A DNA stretch of 64,000 nucleotides from JAJPHI01 sp035541875. Its GTDB lineage: Bacteria; Desulfobacterota; Binatia; Binatales; Binataceae. Positions 1 through 9,110 of the stretch are shown here, in pieces. Where the stretch lies: NCBI GenBank assembly GCA_035541875.1, contig DATKML010000011.1:59881-123880 (forward strand), written 5' to 3'. Made by a program: the position numbers and the translations under genes. How positions within the stretch are numbered: position 1 is the stretch's first letter; every line of letters starts with the position of its first letter. Under the pieces are notes generated by a model. The model made no database searches. It was not told the origin of the DNA and saw nothing but the letters and a program-made list of their open reading frames with translations.

Positions 1-552
1 GGGCGCGTTGCCCTGATGACGCTCCATACATCGAAGGGCCTCGAATATCCCACGGTCTTTATTACCGGGATGGAGGAAGGGCTCTTTCCGCACGCTCGGT
101 CGCAAGATGACGATCGCGAAATCGAGGAAGAACGACGCCTCTGCTACGTCGGGATGACGCGGGCACGCAAGCTGCTTTATCTGACCAATGCGCTTTCGCG
201 AGAGCTCTACGGGAATCGTCAGGATGCCTCCCCGTCGCGCTTTCTGCGCGAAATCGATCGCTCGCTTTTGAAACGTATCGAGCCTGAGCGACGCCAACCG
301 CAGCCCGTACTTCGACAACCGACGCGCGAACCGTATATCGATTACAGCGACAGCCAGCTCTCCGATAGCGACGGCGACAGTGGAGATTTTTGTTCGATCG
401 GGGCCAAGGTTCAGCATGTGACTTTCGGCCGTGGCGTGGTGCGTCGGCGAGAAGGTCGCGGCGATGCGACCAAGGTGTGGGTGGCGTTTGAACGCGGCGG
501 TCTCAAGCTCCTCGTGCTTAAATTCGCCAATTTAAAGCCCGTTGCCGGTTAA
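1..552 (+). CDS. UvrD/PcrA-type superfamily 1 DNA helicase, C-terminal fragment
   Basis: The frame is open from the first base, so this is the 3' part of a gene that starts outside the window. The remaining 184 residues hold the end of an SF1A helicase: the TLHTSKGLEYPTVF block (motif V region), the VGMTRAR block (motif VI, with the arginine that contacts ATP), then a linker rich in Asp and Ser, and a small C-terminal beta domain starting near GAKVQHVTFGRGVV that resembles the PcrA/UvrD tudor-like domain that binds RNA polymerase. The family unwinds DNA 3'-5' in repair and at stalled transcription complexes. UvrD and PcrA cannot be told apart from this fragment. The next gene starts 91 bases after the stop on the same strand. 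Confidence 0.93.
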   Translation, partial: GRVALMTLHTSKGLEYPTVFITGMEEGLFPHARSQDDDREIEEERRLCYVGMTRARKLLYLTNALSRELYGNRQDASPSRFLREIDRSLLKRIEPERRQPQPVLRQPTREPYIDYSDSQLSDSDGDSGDFCSIGAKVQHVTFGRGVVRRREGRGDATKVWVAFERGGLKLLVLKFANLKPVAG

Positions 553-643
553 TTGACCTTCGCCTAAAATTTGATGAGGCAAAATCTTTCAGGTGCCGAA
601 GGGTTGGCGCGACGCCAAGCGCGTCAGTGGCGGGGTAGAACTG

Positions 644-1948
644 ATGTTCCATAAATCGCTCAGTCGTCTGGTTCTTCTAGCGGTGGCAATCTGCACACTC
701 GGTGTGTACCGCCTGGCCCTGGCGCGCGATTGGAAAGAGGTCAATTTCAATAATCGCCCGCTTTACGGCTACCCCCTGCCCTCGCCACCGGACAGCGTGG
801 TCGGGTCGCTCACCGAATACGATATCGTCAAAGGCGATACGCTCCTTGATGTGGGTCGCTGGTATGGCGTCTCCGGCAAAGAGATCTCCGATGCCAACAA
901 CCATATCGATTGGTGGGCTCCACCGGCCGGACGTGTTCTGCTGCCGACGGAGCATATCCTTCCAGCAGGTCCGCGCACCGGTATCGTGCTGAATATTCCG
1001 GAGATGCGGATTTACTACTACTATCCGTCGCCGGTCGCCGTTCGACACGGCCGTGGGAAGAACGCCAAGGTCTCGATGTCGAACGTACAGCCGCACGTCG
1101 TCTACACCTTCCCGGTGGGATTGGGCCGCTACGACTGGAAGACGCCCGTCGGTTCATGGACGGTCACCGGCAAGATCAAGAATCCGACCTGGGTGGTTCC
1201 TCAGGATATCTACGAAGAGCATCTGGAGCGCGACGGCGAGGCCGAACATGTAATTCCCGGTGGTGAGGAAGATAATCCCCTCGGCAAGTACAAGCTCGCG
1301 CTGAGTCTGCCCGAATACGGAATCCACGGGACCGACGTCGAATGGGGCGTTGGGATGAATGTCAGCCACGGCTGTATCCGCCTCTACCCCGAAGATATCG
1401 AGCGGCTCTTCATGAAGACGCCGGTCGGCACACCGGGACGTTTCGTCTATCAGCCGATCAAATTCGGCTGGCGCAATGATGCGCTTTACGTCGAGGTTCA
1501 CGACGACCTTTACTCAGTCTATCCGGGCCTCTGGAATCACGCGCTGAACGAGGTCAAACGCCTCAAGCTACAGAGCGACGTGGACATGCCAAAGCTGCAG
1601 AAAGCGGTTGAGGCCAAGAGCGGCGTTCCGACTTACGTGATGAATGGTCCCGAGCCCGGCGGCGCGCTCGAAACCGCGAGTGCCCCTGCTGCGCCCGATA
1701 ACAGCAGCGTCAACAGTGCAGCCGGCCGTTCGACGGCAGCAGCGTCAGCTGCCGTCCTTCCCGTGTCTACGGTCCTAAAGTCCGCGCCCGATCCGGCCCC
1801 GAGCAACGACTCGGACGCAGCGCCTGCGCCATCTGCTGAGCCCAATACGAAATCGGAACTCTCGGCACCGGCAAACGTTGATGGAGCGGCCAAAGATGAC
1901 TGGGTGCCCCTGCCCTCGGGCGCCAAGAACGACAACACCGTCGAGTAA
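644..1948 (+). CDS. LysM-containing L,D-transpeptidase (YkuD/ErfK family)
   Basis: A periplasmic peptidoglycan cross-linking enzyme of about 434 residues. I use the ATG at 644 because it gives a good signal peptide (MFHKSLSRLVLLAVAICTLG); the frame extends to a GTG at 593, but that would put charged residues in front. A LysM domain lies near residues 58-105 (EYDIVKGDTL onward). The YkuD catalytic domain spans about 112-285, with His228 in GIHGT and the nucleophile Cys244 in SHGCIR. The last 110 or so residues are a low-complexity Ala/Ser/Pro tail. The family makes 3-3 cross-links or attaches proteins to meso-diaminopimelate. All catalytic residues are present. Confidence 0.92.
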   Translation: MFHKSLSRLVLLAVAICTLGVYRLALARDWKEVNFNNRPLYGYPLPSPPDSVVGSLTEYDIVKGDTLLDVGRWYGVSGKEISDANNHIDWWAPPAGRVLLPTEHILPAGPRTGIVLNIPEMRIYYYYPSPVAVRHGRGKNAKVSMSNVQPHVVYTFPVGLGRYDWKTPVGSWTVTGKIKNPTWVVPQDIYEEHLERDGEAEHVIPGGEEDNPLGKYKLALSLPEYGIHGTDVEWGVGMNVSHGCIRLYPEDIERLFMKTPVGTPGRFVYQPIKFGWRNDALYVEVHDDLYSVYPGLWNHALNEVKRLKLQSDVDMPKLQKAVEAKSGVPTYVMNGPEPGGALETASAPAAPDNSSVNSAAGRSTAAASAAVLPVSTVLKSAPDPAPSNDSDAAPAPSAEPNTKSELSAPANVDGAAKDDWVPLPSGAKNDNTVE

Positions 1949-1986
1949 GTGAGCGCTGACGGCCCGAAAAATAACGAAAGTCTTTG

Positions 1987-3171
1987 ATGGAAAAACGCCA
2001 GGTTCCCTATCATCGCCCCGCGATCGGTCCCGATGAAGAGCGCGAGGTGCTGGAAGCGCTGCGCTCCGGCTGGATTACGACCGGACCCAAAGCCAAGAAG
2101 TTCGAACAGGATTTCGCTCAGTATGTCGGCGCGCGGCATTCGCTCGCGGTCTCCCATTGCACCGGCGCGCTTCATCTCGCGCTATGGGCGATTGGAATCA
2201 AGGCCGGCGACGAGATCATCACCACGCCTTTCACCTTCACGGCTACGGCTGAAGTGATGGGTTATCTCGGCGCGCGTCCGGTCTTTGTCGATATCGACCC
2301 CGATACCTTCAATATAGATCCCGCACGAATCGAAGCTGCCCTCGCCAGCGGCAAGTATCGTAACGTGCGCGCGATTATGCCGGTCCATTTCGCCGGTCAC
2401 GCCTGCGATATGGATCGCATCATGAAGACCGCAAAACAGTACGGCTTGCGGGTTATCGAGGATGCGGCCCACGCCGTCGATTCATCGCGAGTTTATAACG
2501 GGCGGATGACCAAGATCGGGACGATCAGCGATATCTCCTGCTTCAGCTTTTACGCGACTAAAAATATCACCAGCGCCGAGGGCGGGATGATCACGACCGA
2601 GGACGATGCACTTGCTGCGAAAATTGGGGTCGCCAGCCTGCACGGGATGGATCGCAACGCCTGGAAGCGTTACGACTCGAGCGGTTCGTGGTTTTACGAA
2701 ATCCACGACCTCGGCTTCAAGTACAACCTCTCCGACGTGCATGCAGCGATCGGGCTCGCGCAACTGCGGCGCTCACCTGAACTGACGGGTCGCCGTCGTG
2801 AGATTGCGCGTCGCTACAACGAAGCCTTCGCGAGTAATCCTGCGCTCCAGATTCCTCATACCGAAGAGGGCATCGAGCACGCCTGGCATCTCTACGTTCT
2901 GCGGCTACGTCTCGACCGGTTGAAGATCGATCGCGCGCAGTTTGTCGATAAGCTGAAACAGCGCGGCGTCGGAACCTCAGTCCATTGTATCCCGCTGCAT
3001 ACGATGGATTATTACCAGAAGCAGTATGGCTATAAGACCGGCGATTACCCGATCGCCGAGGATGTCTACAGCCGATGCTTCTCGTTGCCGATCTATCCGC
3101 TGATGTCCGACGACGATATCGCGTACGTGATCGAGACCGTGTCCGCGATCACCAGCGAGTTTCGCAAGTAA
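1987..3171 (+). CDS. DegT/DnrJ/EryC1/StrS family PLP-dependent sugar aminotransferase
   Basis: A 394-residue fold-type I aminotransferase of the family that aminates keto-sugar nucleotides for O-antigen, capsule or glycan synthesis. The order of motifs is typical: GWITTGPK near residue 30, SHCTGALHLAL near 56 (PLP phosphate binding), PFTFTATAEV near 81, the IEDAAHA Asp that contacts the pyridine nitrogen near 158-163, and the Schiff-base Lys192 in FYATKNITSAEGG. A TTG one codon upstream also reads in frame, but ATG is used here. No other sugar-nucleotide genes are adjacent, so the substrate cannot be told. It follows the L,D-transpeptidase by 38 bases, which fits an envelope-related group. 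Confidence 0.92.
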   Translation: MEKRQVPYHRPAIGPDEEREVLEALRSGWITTGPKAKKFEQDFAQYVGARHSLAVSHCTGALHLALWAIGIKAGDEIITTPFTFTATAEVMGYLGARPVFVDIDPDTFNIDPARIEAALASGKYRNVRAIMPVHFAGHACDMDRIMKTAKQYGLRVIEDAAHAVDSSRVYNGRMTKIGTISDISCFSFYATKNITSAEGGMITTEDDALAAKIGVASLHGMDRNAWKRYDSSGSWFYEIHDLGFKYNLSDVHAAIGLAQLRRSPELTGRRREIARRYNEAFASNPALQIPHTEEGIEHAWHLYVLRLRLDRLKIDRAQFVDKLKQRGVGTSVHCIPLHTMDYYQKQYGYKTGDYPIAEDVYSRCFSLPIYPLMSDDDIAYVIETVSAITSEFRK

Positions 3172-3173
3172 GT

Positions 3174-3605
3174 CTATTCAGCCTTCGCGACGGCCTTCCG
3201 GTGGGTGAAGCGGTGGTCGATTCTGGTGACGACCTCGCCGCTTTGATTGGTGAGTACGGTCCGAATCACCGTGAAGATGAGGCCGCCGCTGCGACCGGTC
3301 TTTTCGTATACTTCGGCGACTTGCGACGATACGTGTAACTGGTCGCCGGCCCTAATCCGCTTCACGAAATCGAGTTCCATCGAGCCGAGCAGTCGCCGCT
3401 GATTCTGCGGCAGGTAATCAAAGATATCCTCCGCCGCCCGGATACTGCCCGAGATCGAGAGCGGCGCGATAATCGTACCGTCAGTATCGTGTTCGACCGG
3501 CACTCCGATCGATTTACAGAATCCTTCGATCATCGCACCGCTAATCGTTACCGGCGTTGAAGATTCGAAGACTTTGCCTATCAGTTCGGAATCCAGTTCT
3601 GCCAT
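3174..3605 (-). CDS. MaoC/FAS1-type hotdog-fold dehydratase-like protein
   Basis: A 143-residue single hotdog-fold protein. It starts with GKVFESSTPVTISGAMIEGFC, as in FAS1-like dehydratase domains and N-terminal MaoC domains. The segment MELDFVKRIRAGDQLHVSSQV corresponds to the hotdog helix and following strand. Such proteins hydrate enoyl-CoA or act as one half of a two-subunit hydratase; the catalytic Asp/His of R-hydratases is not obvious, so it may be the non-catalytic half. It is transcribed toward the aminotransferase gene and its stop lies 2 bases from that gene's stop. No partner hydratase is adjacent, and the exact substrate is unknown. Confidence 0.7.
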   Translation of the reverse strand: MAELDSELIGKVFESSTPVTISGAMIEGFCKSIGVPVEHDTDGTIIAPLSISGSIRAAEDIFDYLPQNQRRLLGSMELDFVKRIRAGDQLHVSSQVAEVYEKTGRSGGLIFTVIRTVLTNQSGEVVTRIDHRFTHRKAVAKAE

Positions 3606-3718
3606 CGTTTCCTGTCTTTCATCGCGGGCCCGATTGGTTTCGATTACTTGACGTGACGCGCCCGATGGGCGCAGCCTACCCGCAATCGGCCTGCATCGTG
3701 TGCAAGGAGAATAACATC

Positions 3719-4591
3719 ATGGCAGCACCGGCAAGCAACTACGAAATCGAAAGCAGCGATATTGAGTATCTGCGACACAACGGTAAGCCGCTACTCGCAC
3801 GAGTCTTCAAACCTCAAGGCAAGGGACCGTTCCCAATTGTTGTCGAGATTCATGGTGGCGCATGGTGCCTGATGGATCGCACGAACGATACACCGGTGAA
3901 TGAACCGCTCGCTCGCAGCGGCGTGGTGGTTATCGCGCTCGACTTTCGGATGCCCCCCGCTGCGCCCTATCCGGCTTCGATGGCTGACATCAATTACGGT
4001 ATCCGCTGGGCGAAGGCTCATGCAGCGGAGTTCGGTGGCACGGCGGATCGGGTCGGCGTGATGGGCAGTTCCAGCGGAGGCCATCAGGCGATGCTCTCCG
4101 CGATGCGCCCGCACGATCCACGTTACGCGTCGATCCCCCTCAAATCAGAGGGGCCGCGCTTCGATGCTCGCGTAAATTGCGCGATCCTGCTCTGGCCGGT
4201 GATCGATCCGCTCGGGCGCTACCGTTGGGGCAAGGAGCAAAAGGCCTCGGGCCAGCCCTATCCCGAACTGATCGATTTGGTGCTGCCGCTTCACGACAAG
4301 TATTGGAAGGACGAAGCCGAGATGGATGAGGGTAATCCGACGCGTGCTCTCGAACGCGGCGAGCGCGCTGAAACACCGTCGGTGCTCTACGTTCAGGGCA
4401 AGCTCGATTTGGCGCATCCGCGACCTCAACTGGATCGCTTCGTGACCGCCTATCAGAAGATCGGCGGCAAGCTTGAACTCGCGTTGTTCGATGACGTCGC
4501 TGAGGGCTTTATCGTGCGCAAACCCGACGCCCCGGCCTCAGCGCAGGCGATTACCAGGATTATCGATTTCGTTCATCGGCAAAACGCTTAG
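3719..4591 (+). CDS. alpha/beta hydrolase (BD-FAE / HSL-like esterase)
   Basis: A cytoplasmic hydrolase of 290 residues. The frame is open well upstream (from 3557), but the ATG at 3719 has a Shine-Dalgarno AAGGAG nine bases before it and begins where the fold begins. HGGAW at residues 45-49 is the HGG oxyanion-hole motif of the hormone-sensitive-lipase group. GSSSGG at 116-121 carries the nucleophile Ser118. The acid is probably in GKLDLAHP near 228-233. Where the catalytic His is expected (normally HGF), the sequence reads DVAEGFIV, with Glu262 in its place. That may mean altered chemistry or an inactive enzyme. The gene is followed after 23 bases by a CMD-family gene. Confidence 0.8.
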   Translation: MAAPASNYEIESSDIEYLRHNGKPLLARVFKPQGKGPFPIVVEIHGGAWCLMDRTNDTPVNEPLARSGVVVIALDFRMPPAAPYPASMADINYGIRWAKAHAAEFGGTADRVGVMGSSSGGHQAMLSAMRPHDPRYASIPLKSEGPRFDARVNCAILLWPVIDPLGRYRWGKEQKASGQPYPELIDLVLPLHDKYWKDEAEMDEGNPTRALERGERAETPSVLYVQGKLDLAHPRPQLDRFVTAYQKIGGKLELALFDDVAEGFIVRKPDAPASAQAITRIIDFVHRQNA

Positions 4592-4614
4592 TCAGAAAGA
4601 CAAGGAAACCATCC

Positions 4615-5172
4615 ATGGCACTGCTACCCTATCTCGATAACAAAGACGCCTCGCCCGAGGTGCTCAAGGTCCTGCAACGTCCGATCGTGCTGAACGTGCA
4701 GCGGATGACGGCCAATGCGCAAAAGATCTTTCCTGCGCGCAGCCGGCTCAGCAACGTGCTGATGACTCAGATCGAGCTCGATCCACGCCTGCGCGAAATC
4801 GCGATCCTGCGGACTGCCAAGGTCTGCAAGTCGGTCTATGAGTGGACTCAGCATGTCCCTCCGGCAAAGCATGTCGGCGTAACCGAGGCACAAATTGCGG
4901 CGATCGAGAACTGGCAATCAGCCGCGTGCTTCAGCGAGCTCGAGCGGCTAGTCCTGCAGTTCACCGACGAAGTTAACGCCAATGTGAAAGCGAGTCACGA
5001 AACGCTCGAAGGCCTGAAGCGCCATCTGAGCCCCGCCCAGATCGTCGAACTGCTGGTGATTATCGGCCATTGGCGTCAGACCGCGACGATCCTCGAGACA
5101 CTCGAAGTGGATCTCGACGACTTCGCCGGCAAGGTAAATATCCTCGACGCGATGGAAAAGCCGGCGCGTTAA
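4615..5172 (+). CDS. carboxymuconolactone decarboxylase (CMD/AhpD-like) family protein
   Basis: A 185-residue protein of the CMD fold. The conserved block REIAILRTAKVCKSVYEWTQH, with the EWxxH signature and the following AKHVGV, is seen near residues 59-87. The AhpD CxxC peroxidase motif is absent, and only a single Cys sits in that block, so it is unlikely to be an alkylhydroperoxidase. Homologues of this type are common in soil bacteria as stand-alone proteins of unknown substrate beside hydrolases and dehydrogenases. It lies 23 bases downstream of the alpha/beta hydrolase gene and has a GACAAGGAAACC ribosome-binding region. The two probably form one operon. Confidence 0.82.
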   Translation: MALLPYLDNKDASPEVLKVLQRPIVLNVQRMTANAQKIFPARSRLSNVLMTQIELDPRLREIAILRTAKVCKSVYEWTQHVPPAKHVGVTEAQIAAIENWQSAACFSELERLVLQFTDEVNANVKASHETLEGLKRHLSPAQIVELLVIIGHWRQTATILETLEVDLDDFAGKVNILDAMEKPAR

Positions 5173-5228
5173 TCTTTATCGGTAATGCAGCTCGCAGACT
5201 CGCCTGTTCGGCTCCGCTGTCGCTTCGC

Positions 5229-5834
5229 CTAGTGCGGGCGATCCATCTTGAAGATCGTATCGACGGCGCAGTACTGATCCGTCGAGCCGAGGCGCGCGAT
5301 CGCGCGGTTTCCTCCGATCAGTTCGATCGCCCCGTTTTTGATCACCGCATCGTCGATATAGATACTCACAACCTCGCCGATAACGATCTCGAACGCATGC
5401 GGCTTACCGTCGCGACCCGGCAAATCGACGCTCTTCACGAATTTGCATTCGAACGCCACCGGCGAGTTCTTTACGCGAGGAGTTTTGACCACGAACGAAG
5501 GCGCCATCTCGAGCTTGGCGAATTCAGGCTCGCTGACCTCAGGTCCCACGGCAGCCGAGGAAAGATTCATCTCGTTGCGGAGATCCCAGGTCGAAAGGCT
5601 ATGCACGAACTCGCCCGATTTTTCGGCATTGTATTGCGAATGCTTCTTGCCGGCGCTCGCAAATATCAGGAAAGGCGGATTTCCGGCCACTGCGTTGAAG
5701 AAGCTGTAGGGCGCGAGATTCACCACCCCGGTCGGGCTGATGGTCGAGATCCAGCCGATCGGTCGCGGCACTATCAGAGAAGTAAGTGGGTCGTGCGGTA
5801 AGCCGCCGTTACCTTTGCGCGGGTCGTAATGCAT
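5229..5834 (-). CDS. flavin reductase-like (FMN-binding split barrel) protein
   Basis: A 201-residue protein of the DIM6/NTAB flavin reductase family. It starts MHYDPRKG; the run LIVPRPIGWISTISPTG near residues 20-36 and APYSFFNAVAGNPP near 41-54 are the family's FMN-binding segments, and HSLSTWDLRNEMN follows. Members either reduce flavin with NAD(P)H for partner monooxygenases or act as flavoenzymes themselves. The gene runs convergently with the CMD gene and divergently from the SDR gene at 5954. No two-component monooxygenase lies next to it, so its partner is unknown. Confidence 0.85.
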   Translation of the reverse strand: MHYDPRKGNGGLPHDPLTSLIVPRPIGWISTISPTGVVNLAPYSFFNAVAGNPPFLIFASAGKKHSQYNAEKSGEFVHSLSTWDLRNEMNLSSAAVGPEVSEPEFAKLEMAPSFVVKTPRVKNSPVAFECKFVKSVDLPGRDGKPHAFEIVIGEVVSIYIDDAVIKNGAIELIGGNRAIARLGSTDQYCAVDTIFKMDRPH

Positions 5835-5953
5835 CGCTTTGAGCCGCCTCCAAACAATTCGTGTTACAAGTGGGCGCGCAGAGTGTGCCGCAGCTTGACG
5901 CCTGACCGCAAGCGTCCGTATTGATAACTGGGCTTTAGCGAGGAGATTGAAGT

Positions 5954-6748
5954 ATGGCCGGGAGACTTGATGGACGGGTCGCGGTGGTGACCGCTGGCGG
6001 ATCAGGAATCGGAGCAGCGACGGCGCGGCGCTTCGGCAAAGAAGGCGCAGCGGTAGTCGTAGCTGATCTTAGCGGCACGCGCGCGGAGAAGGTCGCAGCG
6101 GAGATTATCGCTGCGGGCGGCAAAGCAGCGCACATCAAGATGGACGCGTCCGACCCCGAAGCCGTGCAGGCAGCGATCCGTCGCGCTACCGATAGCTTCG
6201 GTCGCCTCGATGTCATGTTCAACAACGCCGGGGCAGCCGAGCTCGCCGCGCTCGAGGACACCACGCTCGAGAGCTGGAATCGCGTCGTCGCAGTGACTCT
6301 CACCAGCGTCTTTCTCGGTATCAAATACAGCCTGCCAATCATGCGCAAACAGGGCGGCGGCGCGATCGTGAATACGGCCTCAATATCCGGCACGCGCGGC
6401 GACTATGGAATGGGCTCGTACAATGCCGCGAAGGCCGCAGTGATTAATCTGACACGCACGGCTGCGATGGAAAACGCGGGTTACAAGATTCGCGTCAATT
6501 GCGTCTGCCCCGGAGCGATCAACACGCGTGCCCCTGAACTGTTGGCAGGCCCCCGTGCAGATGAATTTCGCAAGGCGCAGGGAGCAGCCGCTCCGATGGG
6601 CCGGATCGGCGAACCGGAAGAGATAGCGAATACGGTTCTCTTTCTCGCCTCCGACGAAGCCTCGTTCATCACAGGAGAAGCGATAATCGTGGACGGCGGG
6701 ATGACGATCGGAACCGGCTTGGTCGATATCCGTACGTTCGCGCGTTAG
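5954..6748 (+). CDS. SDR family NAD(P)-dependent oxidoreductase
   Basis: A classical short-chain dehydrogenase of 264 residues. The cofactor motif TAGGSGIG is at residues 13-20, NNAG at 90-93, catalytic Ser in TASISG near 143, and Tyr156-x3-Lys160 in YNAAK. The C-terminal TGEAIIVDGGM block is normal for the family. Asp38 after the second strand (VVADLS) favours NAD(H) over NADP(H). The ATG follows a GAGGAG ribosome-binding site. No pathway-specific neighbour identifies the substrate. Confidence 0.92.
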   Translation: MAGRLDGRVAVVTAGGSGIGAATARRFGKEGAAVVVADLSGTRAEKVAAEIIAAGGKAAHIKMDASDPEAVQAAIRRATDSFGRLDVMFNNAGAAELAALEDTTLESWNRVVAVTLTSVFLGIKYSLPIMRKQGGGAIVNTASISGTRGDYGMGSYNAAKAAVINLTRTAAMENAGYKIRVNCVCPGAINTRAPELLAGPRADEFRKAQGAAAPMGRIGEPEEIANTVLFLASDEASFITGEAIIVDGGMTIGTGLVDIRTFAR

Positions 6749-6764
6749 GCGCAACGCGGAGCTA

Positions 6765-7415
6765 TCAGCCGAGTTCGCCCTCTTCCGCCCCAACGATGAT
6801 CTGGGGTGAATGGAGTCGGGTCGCGTCGTGCTCGACCAGCACGATACCGCAGTTCGGCGGCAGATGAGCTCCGTGCCACGCGCCAACGATATGCGCCCAT
6901 ACAGAAAGCATCACTCCCCCGTGGCTGACGATCACGATTTCGCGCCCGGCATAGCGCTGCCGTAGATCCTCAATCGCCACGATCACGCGCTGGCGTACGT
7001 CCTCGTAGCTCTCGCCGCCCTCGGGCTTCCACGACCATCCGTCGGCCGGATCGTAGGTCGGGTCGGTGCGGACCAATTCGCGCAGCGAATCGTAAGATTG
7101 CCCTTTCAGGCATCCGAGGTCGCGTTCGTGCAGATCGTGCACGATTTCTATCGGCAAGCCGAGATGCTCATTAATCAGATCGCTGGTTTGCCGCGCGCGA
7201 GCAAACGGGCTCGATACGATTATCTCGGGCTTGAAGAGTCGGGCGATCCGGCGGCCGGCGTTGCGAGCCTGTTCGCGGCCCAACTCGGTTAAGGGCGTTT
7301 CCGTGGTAATCGTAAAGCGGCGATCCCGATTACCTTCGCTTTCGCCGTGGCGCACCATGATAAAGCGGCCTCGGCGCGGAGGGTGATGTGGCGCGTTATT
7401 ATGCGTCGTCGACAT
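6765..7415 (-). CDS. histidine phosphatase family protein (phosphoglycerate mutase-like)
   Basis: A 216-residue protein of the histidine phosphatase superfamily. The phosphohistidine motif is MVRHGESEGN at residues 20-29 (His23). The SSPFARARQT block carries the second-arginine region, and VIVSHGGVML near 165 holds the second catalytic His. Glu in the HERDLGCLKGQ segment is the likely acid. The family covers cofactor-dependent phosphoglycerate mutases, cobalamin and sugar phosphatases, and the exact substrate is not decidable. Since gpmI (the cofactor-independent mutase) is also in this window, a broad phosphatase role is more likely than glycolytic mutase. The first 17 residues are a poorly conserved His/Pro-rich leader and the true start could be internal. 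Confidence 0.88.
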   Translation of the reverse strand: MSTTHNNAPHHPPRRGRFIMVRHGESEGNRDRRFTITTETPLTELGREQARNAGRRIARLFKPEIIVSSPFARARQTSDLINEHLGLPIEIVHDLHERDLGCLKGQSYDSLRELVRTDPTYDPADGWSWKPEGGESYEDVRQRVIVAIEDLRQRYAGREIVIVSHGGVMLSVWAHIVGAWHGAHLPPNCGIVLVEHDATRLHSPQIIVGAEEGELG

Positions 7416-7548
7416 GGTTGCTTTGGCTCTATTTTAGCGAAAAACGCGCTCGGATGCTCGGTAGATCGCTCCCTTCCGCGACCGGCACCCCGCTACCGCC
7501 GCTATTGTTAGCAAGGTATATTTTTTAGGTGCGAGGAGAGGCATATGA

Positions 7549-8202
7549 ATGACTTCTGATTCGGCCGCAGCACGCGAGCGGATGGCAATTGAGCAGCTCG
7601 AACAACGAGGCATCAAGGATGTTCGCGTGTTGGCCGCGATGCGCGAGGTGCCGCGCGAGCGCTTCCTGCCCTCGACGATGGCCGATCACGCCTATGACGA
7701 TGGGCCGTTGCCGATCGGCTCGTCGCAGACGATCTCGCAACCCTATATGGTCGCGTTGATGTCGGAAGTCGCAACCCTGCGCGGCGATGAGCGCGTGCTC
7801 GAAATCGGAACCGGATCTGGCTACCAAGCTGCGATTCTGAGTCGGCTTGCCCGCGAGATCTATTCCATCGAGACGCTTCCCGAACTGCATGATCGGGCGC
7901 GAGTCGCACTAAACGCCCTGCGATGCGATAACGTCAGGCTGGAAATCGGCGACGGCTCCCTCGGATGGCCCGAAGAAGCTCCGTTCGATGTAATCATCGT
8001 GACGGCGGCGAGCCCAACTATTCCGCGCCCCTTACTCGAACAGCTTGCCCGATATGGGCGGCTCATCGCCCCTATCGGCGAAGACGAACTTCAGACTCTG
8101 GTGCGTGTCCGACGAGTAGATGGCTCTTGGCAGGAAGAGTACTTCAGCGAATGCCGCTTCGTGCCGCTCGTCGGTAAACATGGTTTCAACTCGGCGAGAT
8201 AA
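7549..8202 (+). CDS. pcm: protein-L-isoaspartate O-methyltransferase
   Basis: A cytosolic repair enzyme of 217 residues that methylates isoaspartyl residues in damaged proteins with S-adenosylmethionine. Characteristic segments are REVPRERFLPS near residue 31, GSSQTISQPYMVALM near 61-75, and the SAM-binding VLEIGTGSGYQAAILSRL near 83-100. The ATG is chosen because a GAGGAGAG ribosome-binding site lies about ten bases upstream; another ATG four bases earlier is out of frame. It is followed 38 bases later by a LysM/M23 lipoprotein gene, the same pcm-nlpD order known from enterobacteria. Confidence 0.95.
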   Translation: MTSDSAAARERMAIEQLEQRGIKDVRVLAAMREVPRERFLPSTMADHAYDDGPLPIGSSQTISQPYMVALMSEVATLRGDERVLEIGTGSGYQAAILSRLAREIYSIETLPELHDRARVALNALRCDNVRLEIGDGSLGWPEEAPFDVIIVTAASPTIPRPLLEQLARYGRLIAPIGEDELQTLVRVRRVDGSWQEEYFSECRFVPLVGKHGFNSAR

Positions 8203-8240
8203 GCTCTAAACTCGGGAGTGGTTGTTGTGGTGGTGGTAGC

Positions 8241-9032
8241 GTGGCTAAGCAAGCAACTGGTTCCCCAAAAGCGACGGTAGTTCTGGGTCGCGCGACTCAG
8301 GCGTTCGCGCTGACTTTGCTCGCGGCTTGCGGCTGCGCAAGTTCGGATGCCGACAAGGCGCATCCCGCTCCCAATGTCGCCGCCTACCATGCGCCACTGA
8401 CGCGTACCAGCCGCACCCACACGGTGGCGAGCGGTGAGACCGTTTATCGGATCTCGCACCAGTACGGGATTACTCCCGATCAGCTGATGGCGGCGAATGG
8501 AATCAGTGACCCACACAGCCTCTTCGTCGGCCAGGTTCTCAAGATTCCGGGTAACGGGTATGCGACCGCGCGTGAAAATGACGCCGATATCTGGGCCGTG
8601 CCACGGGCTGATCGCCAGTTCGCATGGCCGGTAGCGGGAGGCACCGTGTCATCTCCATTCGGCATTCGCCACGGCGTGATGCATGACGGGGTCGATATCG
8701 CAGCGCCGGTCGGCACGCCCGTCCACAGCGCTGATTGGGGCTCAGTAATTTATTCGGGTCAGCTTCATGGCTACGGCAATGTCGTGATCGTGCAGCATCG
8801 CGACGGCTACGCAACCGTCTATGCTCATAATCAGCAGAATCTGGTGCGTGTCGGCGATCAGGTGAACGTCGGGCAGAAGATCGCGACGATCGGCACGACA
8901 GGCCGGACGACGGGCGGCGCCAACCTGCATTTTGAAGTGCGTCGCGAGAACCGTCCGCAGAATCCATTGGCCTATCTTCCGCCACCCAGCTCGACGAGCG
9001 GGATGAGCTTTGCCCGCAATACGACCGACTAG
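8241..9032 (+). CDS. NlpD-like lipoprotein with LysM and M23 (LytM) domains
   Basis: A 263-residue envelope protein that starts with GTG. The N-terminus ends in a lipobox (LAAC, acylated Cys30), so it is expected to be an outer-membrane lipoprotein. One LysM domain for peptidoglycan binding lies near residues 59-103 (THTVASGETVYRI onward). An M23 domain follows, about 128-250, with the zinc-site pattern intact: HDGVD (His and Asp), VYAHN and LHFEV. It may therefore be an active endopeptidase, unlike E. coli NlpD, whose LytM domain is degenerate and only activates amidases. It sits directly after pcm. Confidence 0.9.
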   Translation: MAKQATGSPKATVVLGRATQAFALTLLAACGCASSDADKAHPAPNVAAYHAPLTRTSRTHTVASGETVYRISHQYGITPDQLMAANGISDPHSLFVGQVLKIPGNGYATARENDADIWAVPRADRQFAWPVAGGTVSSPFGIRHGVMHDGVDIAAPVGTPVHSADWGSVIYSGQLHGYGNVVIVQHRDGYATVYAHNQQNLVRVGDQVNVGQKIATIGTTGRTTGGANLHFEVRRENRPQNPLAYLPPPSSTSGMSFARNTTD

Positions 9033-9110
9033 TATCCTTTCAGCGAGACGACGGAGCGCCTACATGGCGCCAGCTCAGTCGTTCATGAAAGGAAAAATTC
9101 GCCTAAGCCG

